A stretch of 64,000 nucleotides of DNA from an uncultured Erysipelotrichaceae bacterium (GTDB lineage Bacteria; Bacillota_I; Bacilli_A; Erysipelotrichales; Erysipelotrichaceae), in contig CAMCSA010000002.1 in assembly GCA_945877405.1 (NCBI GenBank), forward strand, positions 60,821 through 124,820, written 5' to 3'. The notes under the pieces are model-generated. The model worked only from the letters and a program-made list of their open reading frames with translations. It did no database searches and had not been told where the DNA came from. Below are positions 15,855-24,544 of the stretch, piece after piece (position 1 is the first letter of the stretch; every line of letters starts with the position of its first letter). The translations under genes were made by a program, and so were the position numbers.

Positions 15855-16931
15855 ATGGACGCATTTAGAGAAAAACTGATCGCAATAGAAAAACAGTACG
15901 ATGAGATCACAGAAGAATTAGGAAGTGAATCCATCGCACAGGATATAAAAAAACTGACAAAACTTTCCAGAGAACAGGCCAGACTGAAAGGATCAGTCGA
16001 TGCATGGCATCAGCTGAAGCATCTGGATCAGACCATTGAGGAAGCTGAACTGATGGTAAAGGATGAAGACCTGGAAATCCGTGAAATGGCGCAGATGGAA
16101 CTGGAAGAATCCACAGCAGAAAGAGAAGCATTACTGGAAAAGATTCAGAAGATGCTTATTCCAAGAGATCCGGAAGATGAATGTGATGTCATCATGGAAA
16201 TCAGAGGTGGAGCTGGTGGAGATGAAGGTAATATCTTTGCGGGTGACTTATACAGAATGTATACAAGATATGCGGAAAGCAGAGGTTGGAAGGTTACAGT
16301 CATGGAAGCTTCCGTATCAGAAGCCGGTGGTTTCTCACAGATAGTATTCTCCATCAAGGGAGAAGATGTATATAAGTATCTGAAGTGGGAATCAGGTGTA
16401 CATCGTGTCCAGAGAGTGCCTAAGACAGAAACACAGGGCAGAATTCATACTTCTACAGCGACTGTTTTATGTCAGCCTGAAATTGAAGAAGATGTATTTG
16501 AACTGGATATGAAAGATCTGACTATTGAAACACACAGAGCTTCTGGTGCAGGTGGTCAGCACATCAATAAAACTGACTCTGCAGTTCGTATTGTTCATAT
16601 TCCTACAGGTATTATGGTTAACTGTCAGGAAGGCAGATCTCAGATTGAAAACAGAGAAACAGCTCTTCGTATTATCAGGTCCAGAGTCTATGAAGAAGTG
16701 CAGAGACAGAAAGAAGAAGCAGCTGGTAAAGAAAGAAGAGCCAAGATCGGTACAGGAGATCGATCTGAAAAGATCAGAACATACAACTATCCTCAGAATC
16801 GTGTAACAGATCATAGAATTCACTTCACAACAAACCATCTTGACATCATCATGGAAGGTAAGCTGGATGAAGTCATTGATGCACTACAGACAGAGGAAGA
16901 GAGAAAGAAGCTGGAAGGAGAAAATTTATGA
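15855..16931 (+). CDS. prfA: Peptide chain release factor 1
   Basis: RF1 ends translation at UAG and UAA. The 358-residue product has the N-terminal coiled-coil domain, the RF signature RGGAGGDE (117-124), GRIHTSTATV (195-204) next to the stop-codon-reading region, and the catalytic GGQ at 233-235 in GAGGQHINKTDSAVR. Length is typical. The start follows CAGTGAGGAAC. Its stop overlaps the start of prmC, whose product methylates the GGQ glutamine. Confidence 0.97.
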   Translation: MDAFREKLIAIEKQYDEITEELGSESIAQDIKKLTKLSREQARLKGSVDAWHQLKHLDQTIEEAELMVKDEDLEIREMAQMELEESTAEREALLEKIQKMLIPRDPEDECDVIMEIRGGAGGDEGNIFAGDLYRMYTRYAESRGWKVTVMEASVSEAGGFSQIVFSIKGEDVYKYLKWESGVHRVQRVPKTETQGRIHTSTATVLCQPEIEEDVFELDMKDLTIETHRASGAGGQHINKTDSAVRIVHIPTGIMVNCQEGRSQIENRETALRIIRSRVYEEVQRQKEEAAGKERRAKIGTGDRSEKIRTYNYPQNRVTDHRIHFTTNHLDIIMEGKLDEVIDALQTEEERKKLEGENL

Positions 16932-17782
16932 CAACCTTTGCATCAGCTGTCAGAAGCTATGAAAAGCAGTGTCTGAATAAAGATATTCCTTCAGAAACAG
17001 TCATGGCTTTTCTTGTAGAACTGTCTCAAAGAGAAAGATACGACCTGTATCTGCATTATGAAGAGGAAATGCCGGAAGTATTAGAAACGGAATTCAATGC
17101 AGGAATGGAGCGTATTCTAAACTATGAACCGATGGAACATGTATTAGGTTATTCCTGGTTCTATGGATATAAGTTCATCGTGAATGAAGATGTTCTGATT
17201 CCTCGTCCTGAAACAGAAGAATTATGTGCCAACGTATTATCACGTATTGATGAGCACTTCCCAAAGCAGGATATTGATGTATGTGATGTTGGTACAGGAT
17301 CAGGTGCGATTGCGGTTGTCCTGGCTAAGGAAGAACCTCATGTACATATGTCTGCGACAGATATCAGTGAAGAAGCACTTGTTACCGCAAGAAAGAATGC
17401 GGAAAACAATGGAGCTGATATCACATTTACAGCAGGTGATATGTTAAAGCCGTTAATGGAACAGGGAGTGAAGCTGGATGTTCTTGTATCCAATCCTCCT
17501 TATATTCCACAGGAAGAAGTAATGGAAAAATCTGTTGTGGATTTTGAACCTCACGTTGCCTTATTTGGTGGAGAAGATGGATTGAAGTTCTACAGACAGA
17601 TCTTTGCAGACTGCAGAAATGTACTCAAGGATAAGGCATTTATGGCTTTTGAAATGGGTTGGGATCAAAGAGAGAGAATGTCCGCATTGGTAGAGGAAAT
17701 GCTGCCGGGAACAAGATATGAGATCCTTCAGGATATGAATGGTAAGGATCGTATGCTGTTTGTATATTTTAACTGTAAATAG
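16928..17782 (+). CDS. prmC: Release factor glutamine N5-methyltransferase
   Basis: PrmC uses S-adenosylmethionine to methylate the glutamine of the GGQ motif in release factors. The SAM-binding motif is DVGTGSGAIAV (120-130) and the catalytic NPPY is at 189-192. Length (284) and the N-terminal helical domain with EPMEHVLGYSWFYGY fit the family. ATG 16928 overlaps the prfA stop by four bases, giving translational coupling. No terminator is evident before the polysaccharide genes. Confidence 0.96.
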   Translation: MTTFASAVRSYEKQCLNKDIPSETVMAFLVELSQRERYDLYLHYEEEMPEVLETEFNAGMERILNYEPMEHVLGYSWFYGYKFIVNEDVLIPRPETEELCANVLSRIDEHFPKQDIDVCDVGTGSGAIAVVLAKEEPHVHMSATDISEEALVTARKNAENNGADITFTAGDMLKPLMEQGVKLDVLVSNPPYIPQEEVMEKSVVDFEPHVALFGGEDGLKFYRQIFADCRNVLKDKAFMAFEMGWDQRERMSALVEEMLPGTRYEILQDMNGKDRMLFVYFNCK

Positions 17783-17877
17783 GATTTGCATTTCAGGGAA
17801 AAGTTATGTGAACAAACTTAAACGGTTTTATAACAGTCATAGATGATTTGGTTATGATGGTAAGGAGAATGTTAAAT

Positions 17878-20127
17878 ATGGAATTGTCATTTTATACAAT
17901 AAAGGATACCAAAAAAGAATTGTTCGCGACAGAAGAATTGCATTTAGGGTTAAATAAAATCAATATTGTGTTACCGGTGTTTGATCAATTTGATGAAATA
18001 GTATGTGAATGGAACAATCCTGGAGCATGTGTTGTGACGGGAATAAATACAGGATTTTATGAGAATTTGTTAATCGTTTCGAGTAATGGAGTAAACGATG
18101 AGAATCTTCATCTTTTTGACATGCCTTTCTGTAGCCTGGGGCTGAAGAAAAGTAAAGAAGCCAAGCATGATGAAGAAACAGTAACTGTAAACTTCTCGAT
18201 TAGGTGTTATTCGTACCCTGATGATCGTGCATATATCACTGCGATCGGAAACGTAATTGAATCATTAGGGCCAATGAAGGATAAATATAAGACAAGATGT
18301 GAACTGGCTTTACATGATTATACAGAAATGAGAAACAGTACATTCTGGAGATTGACAGCAGTTCCAAGAAAAATTGTTGAACGGATCAGAACAGGTAATT
18401 ATTCATTACCAGCAGCTTTACGGACAAAAACTAACGTTCAGGTTCCGAATGTTACAGACATTACTAAACATAGAAGAGAATCTGAAGAAAAGCATGTATT
18501 TGAGCATCCCGTAAAATTCTCCATTCTAGTGCCTTTATATAACACACCACCTCGGTTTTTGAAAGAAATGATTATTTCTGTACAGAGGCAGACATATTCA
18601 AATTGGGAATTGTGTTTGGCAGATGCCAGTGATAAAAGTCAGGCAAAAGTAGCTTCTATAGTAAAAAAATTTGCACAAAATGACAGCCGTATAAAATATC
18701 TTCAATTAGCAGAAAACAGAGGTATTTCCTACAACACAAATGAATGCGAGAAGATGGCAACTGGTGACTACATTGCTTTATTAGATCATGATGATCTTCT
18801 TCATCCGTCTGCACTGTACATGTCGATGAAAGCAATTGAAGAAGAGGGAGCAGATTTCACATATACAGATGAGGTGACTTTTGAGGGGACTAACATCAAT
18901 AAATTTATTACAATAAACTATAAATGTGATTATGCAAAAGATACACTGATATCTAACAATTATATCTGCCATTTTTCTACATTTAAAAAGCAGTTATTTG
19001 AAGATTGTGGCGGATTCCAGGATAAATACAATGGAAGTCAAGATCATGCTCTGATTCTTCAATTAACTTCTAAAGCCAGTAAAGTAGTGCATATTCCTGA
19101 AATTCTGTATTTTTGGAGAAGTCATAATAACTCAACGGCTCAAAATATTGAGGCAAAACCATATGCAATTAGAGCTGGTTATAATGCAGTAAAGGATTTT
19201 CTGGGGGAACAGGGGATTCATTGTGAAGTAACAAGTTCTCCTGCTGCTAAAACAATTTATCACGTTCATTATGAACTTTTGGGAAAACCGAAAATCAGTA
19301 TTATTATCCCAAATAAAAACTGTTATCCAGTATTAAAAAACTGTATTGATTCTGTTTTTGCAAAGACAGAATATGATAATTATGAAATTGTTGTGGTAGA
19401 CAATGGTAGTACCGAATACACTTTGATGAATTATTACGAAGAATTACAAAGTTATCCAAATGTAAAAATTCTGAAGTATGACAAAGAATTTAATTATGCT
19501 GCAATTAATAATTATGCGGTTCATAACGCAACAGGGGAGTATATTGTTTTTTTGAATAATGATACTGAAGTAATATCTGCGGAATGGTTGTCTGAAATGC
19601 TGATGTATGCCCAAAGAGCAGATGTGGGTGCTGTTGGGGCAAAGTTAATTTATCCAAATGAAACAATTCAACATGCTGGCATCATTATTGGTGCTGGAGA
19701 AGACCACATTGCCGCCCATGCTCATTTAGGATGGTCGAGAAATACAGTAGGATATATGGGGAAACTCTGTTATGTCTCTAATGTGATGGCAGTAACTGGA
19801 GCATGTTTAATGACTAAAAAATCCACTTTTATTGGTGTGGGAGGATTCGATGAGAAAAATTTCGCAGTAGCATATAATGATGTGGATTACTGTCTGAAAT
19901 TATATCAAGAAGGTTTTAATAATGTTTTTAATCCTTTTGCTGAATTGTATCATTATGAATCAATTTCTCGGGGTTCTGATCGTGTTGGTGAAAATAAGGA
20001 ACGGTTTGATAGAGAAGTTGCTGCATTTAGAAAAAAATGGGGATCAGTACTTGAAAATGGGGATCCATACTATAATGTACATCTTTCAGAGGATGCTTTA
20101 TATAAAATTCCTTGGTTTGATGAGTAA
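17878..20127 (+). CDS. Tandem-domain GT2 glycosyltransferase
   Basis: The 749-residue product has an N-terminal region of about 200 residues without clear family, the linker NSTFWRLTAVPRKIVERIR, then two GT2 (GT-A) domains. The first opens with FSILVPLYNTP near residue 214 and has LLDHDDLLHPSAL; the second opens with KISIIIPNKNCYPVLKN and has FLNNDTEVIS. Such proteins build rhamnose-containing or other wall polysaccharides at the inner membrane face. I start at 17878, ten bases after AAGGAG; ATG 17869 is too close to that site. It opens the AT-rich polysaccharide block. A relative lies at 42847. Confidence 0.88.
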   Translation: MELSFYTIKDTKKELFATEELHLGLNKINIVLPVFDQFDEIVCEWNNPGACVVTGINTGFYENLLIVSSNGVNDENLHLFDMPFCSLGLKKSKEAKHDEETVTVNFSIRCYSYPDDRAYITAIGNVIESLGPMKDKYKTRCELALHDYTEMRNSTFWRLTAVPRKIVERIRTGNYSLPAALRTKTNVQVPNVTDITKHRRESEEKHVFEHPVKFSILVPLYNTPPRFLKEMIISVQRQTYSNWELCLADASDKSQAKVASIVKKFAQNDSRIKYLQLAENRGISYNTNECEKMATGDYIALLDHDDLLHPSALYMSMKAIEEEGADFTYTDEVTFEGTNINKFITINYKCDYAKDTLISNNYICHFSTFKKQLFEDCGGFQDKYNGSQDHALILQLTSKASKVVHIPEILYFWRSHNNSTAQNIEAKPYAIRAGYNAVKDFLGEQGIHCEVTSSPAAKTIYHVHYELLGKPKISIIIPNKNCYPVLKNCIDSVFAKTEYDNYEIVVVDNGSTEYTLMNYYEELQSYPNVKILKYDKEFNYAAINNYAVHNATGEYIVFLNNDTEVISAEWLSEMLMYAQRADVGAVGAKLIYPNETIQHAGIIIGAGEDHIAAHAHLGWSRNTVGYMGKLCYVSNVMAVTGACLMTKKSTFIGVGGFDEKNFAVAYNDVDYCLKLYQEGFNNVFNPFAELYHYESISRGSDRVGENKERFDREVAAFRKKWGSVLENGDPYYNVHLSEDALYKIPWFDE

Positions 20128-20153
20128 TTGGAGTATATAAGAGGCATTTGGAA

Positions 20154-21875
20154 ATGATAAAGCTTAGAAAGATCTGTAATATTATTCTATTAACTATCAC
20201 TATGTTGATAGAAATGATGATTATAAATGTTTCGAACAATCTGATACAGGGAATTTTCTTGTCCTTCGTAAACATAATATCAGCTGTGTTAATTGTGTGG
20301 TTTCAGAAAAATAATAAAAAAGATAATACTTGGTCAATCTTGATATTGTTTATTCTTCTATTATCTTTTTTCAGCATAATAGTCTATGGTGGAATGAAAG
20401 TTTTTCCTGCAGTAACACCATATATGCATGTAAAATCGGCAATTCAATCCTTGTTTATCCTGTTTGCGATTTTTGGTGTTGCGTTCTCGTTTTCTGTTTT
20501 TTTCCGGTTTGATACTTGGAAGATCTTTGTGTTTGCGGGCGGAATACTTGGCTTATGTATGATGATTATAATCCCTTTAGGTGCAGTTCCTGATGAGGTA
20601 ATTCATATTCATACTGCATATAGTCTGTCAAATTCAATGATGGGAATAAAGAATTCTGTTGAAGGTTTAATGATGCGAGCAGATGATGCTGTTCGTGGAA
20701 TAAACGATTTTGGGAGATCTTCATATTATTCTTTAGAACAATATGAAGAGTATTATGCAAATTGCCTGTTGAAGTTATCTGATGCGACAATGATCGAGGC
20801 AAACATAAAAGTTTTGGCAATGCGATATCCGTACGCAATCAGTGCATTAGGAATATCCGTTGGTAGATTCTGCGGTCTAGGTACATATCCGACGTTATAC
20901 CTGGGACGAATGTTTAATTTTCTTGTTTATTTACTTGTGTGCTGTTACACGTTAAAAATATTACCAAAAGGAAAAATTCCTCTTCTTGTTTTGTTGCTGA
21001 CTCCAATGTCTTTACAACAGGGAATGTCTTATTCTTATGATTCTTTGGTCATCAGCATCTCATGTCTGGCTTTGGCTGAATCTCTGCTGATTATGACAAA
21101 ACCCTGTTCAGATAATTATGTGAAAGAGTGGTGTTTATCTTTTGTCTTGCTGTGTTTGTTGGGGCCAATTAAAGGACATGCATATATGCTAATTGCGGTA
21201 TTACCATTAGCTGTCCTTTTTGTTAAATGGGTAAGTGATAAGCCTAAAATCAGAAAAACTGCATTATACGCTTTCTGTATTATGACTGTTTTTGCGATTG
21301 TAGCCGTAGTATATGTAATTATTTCAATAAAAATGAATGGGTATACCCCTACTTATGTTGATATCGGTCAAGGGTTGACGGAAGGGTATTCTATTGGATA
21401 TTTTGTGGATAATCCTGTTGAACTTTTAAAAATAGCTTATCTAACTTTAAAAAGTTATGGTGTAATATATGTATTCCAAGCTATAGGTCAGAATCTAGGA
21501 TGGTTGGATATAAACATTCCGTTGTTTATTACAGAATGTTTTTGTGTCTTGCTTATACTTTCAGTGTTCCAAGATGATGCAAATGGTATCTATTTGACTT
21601 CAAACCAAAGATTTCTTTTTCTTGGTATTTCTGTATTGACTATCTGCTTTATCTTCGGTGGAATGCTACTTCAGTGGTCACCAATTGAAGAAAAATTAAT
21701 ACAGGGTGTGCAGGGAAGATACTTTGTTCCTGTAATTCCTTATCTGATTATGAGTGGTGGTATTAGTATCAGGAAAAGCAGAATTGCCAAGTACCTGGAG
21801 ATTATTCTTCCGGTTGTTGCAGGAATTCTATCTTTACTTGCTCTCGAAAGCCTAATAGTATTGTATATGATATAA
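20154..21875 (+). CDS. DUF2142 family polytopic membrane protein
   Basis: The 573-residue product has about 12 hydrophobic segments. The DUF2142 hallmarks are visible: PDEVIHIHTAYSL near residue 145 and GRYFVPVIPYLIMSGG near 520. Members lie in surface-polysaccharide loci and resemble GT-C type transferases or polymerases, but the activity is not established. ATG 20154 follows AAGAGG at good spacing; a TTG six bases earlier is too close. Base composition is AT-rich, like the preceding GT gene. No other Wzy-like polymerase is obvious in the window, so this protein is a candidate. Confidence 0.8.
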   Translation: MIKLRKICNIILLTITMLIEMMIINVSNNLIQGIFLSFVNIISAVLIVWFQKNNKKDNTWSILILFILLLSFFSIIVYGGMKVFPAVTPYMHVKSAIQSLFILFAIFGVAFSFSVFFRFDTWKIFVFAGGILGLCMMIIIPLGAVPDEVIHIHTAYSLSNSMMGIKNSVEGLMMRADDAVRGINDFGRSSYYSLEQYEEYYANCLLKLSDATMIEANIKVLAMRYPYAISALGISVGRFCGLGTYPTLYLGRMFNFLVYLLVCCYTLKILPKGKIPLLVLLLTPMSLQQGMSYSYDSLVISISCLALAESLLIMTKPCSDNYVKEWCLSFVLLCLLGPIKGHAYMLIAVLPLAVLFVKWVSDKPKIRKTALYAFCIMTVFAIVAVVYVIISIKMNGYTPTYVDIGQGLTEGYSIGYFVDNPVELLKIAYLTLKSYGVIYVFQAIGQNLGWLDINIPLFITECFCVLLILSVFQDDANGIYLTSNQRFLFLGISVLTICFIFGGMLLQWSPIEEKLIQGVQGRYFVPVIPYLIMSGGISIRKSRIAKYLEIILPVVAGILSLLALESLIVLYMI

Positions 21876-21884
21876 AGAGGTATT

Positions 21885-23729
21885 ATGAATAAAGTATATT
21901 GGTGGGTCAGCAGACATCGTGAAGTAATTATGGCAGTAATTGATGCATTTACTGTAGTTGTATCATATCTGCTTGCTTTTTTCATACGTACGGATTTTGG
22001 AAGATTGGCTTATCCTTTGGCTACTAATGCACTTTGGGATCATATGATATTTGCGGTAGGGATCAATCTGTTCTCTATTCTTCTTTTCAGAATCAATCGT
22101 TCTTTATGGATGTATGTTTCTATCGATGAGGCTCTACGCGTAGGCTGTGCAGTATTTACAGGAAACTTTGCGTGGTGGCTGGTCGTAATAGTCTTGAAGA
22201 TACCTGAATATATTCGTTCAATTCCAATCATGGCCGGCATTATTCAGCTGATGCTGATGCTTTCACTGAGATTTATGTATCGTATGTTCAGAAGAGATGT
22301 CATGCAATCAAGAAGAAGTCATCGTGCATTGATTCTTGGGGCAGGTTCTGCCGGCGCCATGGCATTAAGAGAAATCAGTTATTCTGATCGTTATGATACA
22401 AAGATTGTAGGTTTCCTGGATAAAAACCCGAAGAAGGTCAAGAAAAGACTGAGTGGTGTAACTGTTCTTGGAACAGATGATCAGATGGAAGAAATTGTAC
22501 GGAAGTATGATATTGATACAGCATTCATTGCGATCAAGAATATTTCAAAATCTGAATTGAAGTCTCTGATTGAACAGTGTCGTGAACTGAATCTGAGAAC
22601 AAAGATCGTATCATTCCAGATGGATGATGATCCGTCCAGATCCCGCGCTTCCGTGCGTAATGTCAGTATCAATGACCTGCTTGGCAGAGGTGAGCTGTAT
22701 CTGAATAATGAGCAGATCGGCGGTTATCTGACTGGCAAAACTATTATGGTAACAGGTGCTGGTGGCTCTATCGGTTCTGAACTTGTCCGTCAGATCATGC
22801 AGTTTACTCCAAAGAGGCTGGTGTTACTGGACATTTATGAAAATAACATGTATGACCTTCAGCAGGAGATCAACATTGAAAGAAGAAAGGGAACAGGTCA
22901 GACACAGACAGATGTGATCTGTCTGATCGGATCTGTCCGTGATCGTGATCGTGTCAATCAAATCATGGATGAATACAGACCGGATGTTGTATTCCATGCT
23001 GCTGCACATAAACATGTGCCATTAGTTGAAGATTCTCCATTGGAAGCGATCAAGAACAATGTACTTGGTACCAAGAATGTTGTAGAAAATGCAATTCTGA
23101 ATGGCGTAAAGAAGTTTGTTCTGATTTCTACAGATAAGGCAGTCCGTACAACCAATGTCATGGGTGCAACCAAGAGAATGTGCGAACTGATTGTAGAAGG
23201 ATATAAGAACAATGGAGTAACACAGTTATGTGCTGTCAGATTCGGTAATGTATTAGGATCGAATGGATCTGTTATTCCATTATTTGAAAAGCAGATCGAA
23301 AATGGTGGACCTGTTACGGTAACGGATCCGAATATCATCCGTTACTTCATGACAATACCTGAGGCCGCACAGCTTGTATTACAGGCTGGTGCATATGCAC
23401 ATACAGGTGAGATCTTCATCCTTGATATGGGTAAACCGGTCAAGATTGTTGATCTTGCAAGAAATCTGATTCAGCTATCCGGACTTATCCCAGATGAAGA
23501 TATAGAAATACAGTATACAGGATTAAGACCTGGTGAAAAACTGTATGAAGAACTTCTGGTAGACCCGAAAAACTGCACAAAGACGAACAATAATCTGATC
23601 TTTGTAGCAGAACCGGAAGATATTTCGATGGATACAGTCAATGAAAAGCTCAACAGGTTAAAGAAACTGGTTGCAGATCATGATGCGGATAATCAGAAAA
23701 TAATTCATATTATTACAGAGAAGGTGTAA
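21885..23729 (+). CDS. CapD/FlaA1-like nucleotide-sugar 4,6-dehydratase
   Basis: A 614-residue membrane-anchored SDR protein. Four hydrophobic segments lie in residues 14-130, then a CoA-binding-like Rossmann domain (ILGAGSAG, 150-157), then the SDR domain (VTGAGGSIGSEL, 289-300) with STDKAVRTTNVMGATKRM. This layout is that of PglF/WbpM/CapD enzymes, which convert UDP-GlcNAc to the 4-keto-6-deoxy sugar that starts many capsule and glycoprotein glycans. AAGAGGT precedes ATG 21885. The stop region carries a hairpin. Exact substrate is inferred from family. Confidence 0.9.
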   Translation: MNKVYWWVSRHREVIMAVIDAFTVVVSYLLAFFIRTDFGRLAYPLATNALWDHMIFAVGINLFSILLFRINRSLWMYVSIDEALRVGCAVFTGNFAWWLVVIVLKIPEYIRSIPIMAGIIQLMLMLSLRFMYRMFRRDVMQSRRSHRALILGAGSAGAMALREISYSDRYDTKIVGFLDKNPKKVKKRLSGVTVLGTDDQMEEIVRKYDIDTAFIAIKNISKSELKSLIEQCRELNLRTKIVSFQMDDDPSRSRASVRNVSINDLLGRGELYLNNEQIGGYLTGKTIMVTGAGGSIGSELVRQIMQFTPKRLVLLDIYENNMYDLQQEINIERRKGTGQTQTDVICLIGSVRDRDRVNQIMDEYRPDVVFHAAAHKHVPLVEDSPLEAIKNNVLGTKNVVENAILNGVKKFVLISTDKAVRTTNVMGATKRMCELIVEGYKNNGVTQLCAVRFGNVLGSNGSVIPLFEKQIENGGPVTVTDPNIIRYFMTIPEAAQLVLQAGAYAHTGEIFILDMGKPVKIVDLARNLIQLSGLIPDEDIEIQYTGLRPGEKLYEELLVDPKNCTKTNNNLIFVAEPEDISMDTVNEKLNRLKKLVADHDADNQKIIHIITEKV

Positions 23730-23742
23730 GGCCTTCTCTTTC
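23717..23742 (+). terminator. Probable terminator at the end of the dehydratase gene
   Basis: AGAGAAGG (23717-23724) and CCTTCTCT (23732-23739) form an eight-base stem overlapping the stop codon; the T tail is short. Confidence 0.5.
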
Positions 23743-23797
23743 AATATGTGTTTTATGTGTGAACTTTGTTATTTCTATCTATGATACTGCTACCTTG

Positions 23798-23806
23798 TGA
23801 TAAAAT
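23798..23806 (+). promoter_or_regulatory. Extended -10 before the 23838 gene
   Basis: TGATAAAAT fits TGnTAnAAT, about 31 bases before the start codon. No clear -35 box. Confidence 0.4.
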
Positions 23807-23837
23807 GTTCGGGTCATGTATAAAAAATGGAGGTTGT

Positions 23838-24533
23838 ATGGCAAAGAAAAAGAAATCACTCAATACAAATAACCTCATGGTAGTACTTCTTGTAATTACA
23901 GCAGTCGTTGTATGCGGTGCTTTGGGTTTTAATATCTACAGTATTTTGAATGCGGATACGGGACAGGGGACAACGAATACAGTCCAGAAAGTAAGCAATG
24001 AATATTCCAATGATTATTACACCATTGGTAATAATCCGACAGATATCAATAAAGCATGCTTTAAGGAAATCAACGCTGCTTTGAAAGAAGAAGATGGTGT
24101 GAAGATTGCAGAAGCAGTCGCTAAGACATTTGTTACGGAATACTATACCTGGACAAATAAGGATGGCAACTATGACATCGGTGGTATCCAGTATATCTAT
24201 GCGCCTAAGCAGTCTGATTTTGAAACATATACATTGGACAGCTTCTATGAAGATCTGGATCTGTATCTGACACAGGTTGATCGTGCAGATCTGATTGAAG
24301 TTAAGGATGTTACAGTCAACAGTTCCACAGAAGGTAAATATGGTGTACAGGCGGATGGGCAGACAGATGCGGATGGCAATCCTGTTCTGACAGAACTGTC
24401 CAGTGTGTCTGTGGATGTGTCATGGACTTATCAGTCCAGTGGAGCACTGTCAACGGACAGTTTCCAGTCTCATGCGGTTATTCATGTCGTTGACAATCAG
24501 GGCAGATGGGAAATTGCAGGTATTGAAGGATAA
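23838..24533 (+). CDS. Membrane-anchored extracellular protein of unknown function
   Basis: The 231-residue product has a lysine-rich N-terminus (MAKKKKSLN), one transmembrane segment (about residues 14-37, LMVVLLVITAVVVCGALGF) and an extracellular domain containing VAKTFVTEYYTWTNKDG and ending in GRWEIAGIEG. The second part may be an NTF2-like fold, but this is a guess. ATG 23838 follows ATGGAGGT; the frame stays open upstream to 23766 without a better start. The next gene, an LCP protein, begins 11 bases on, so the two probably work together at the cell surface. Confidence 0.7.
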   Translation: MAKKKKSLNTNNLMVVLLVITAVVVCGALGFNIYSILNADTGQGTTNTVQKVSNEYSNDYYTIGNNPTDINKACFKEINAALKEEDGVKIAEAVAKTFVTEYYTWTNKDGNYDIGGIQYIYAPKQSDFETYTLDSFYEDLDLYLTQVDRADLIEVKDVTVNSSTEGKYGVQADGQTDADGNPVLTELSSVSVDVSWTYQSSGALSTDSFQSHAVIHVVDNQGRWEIAGIEG

Positions 24534-24544
24534 GGAGGTAAGGC

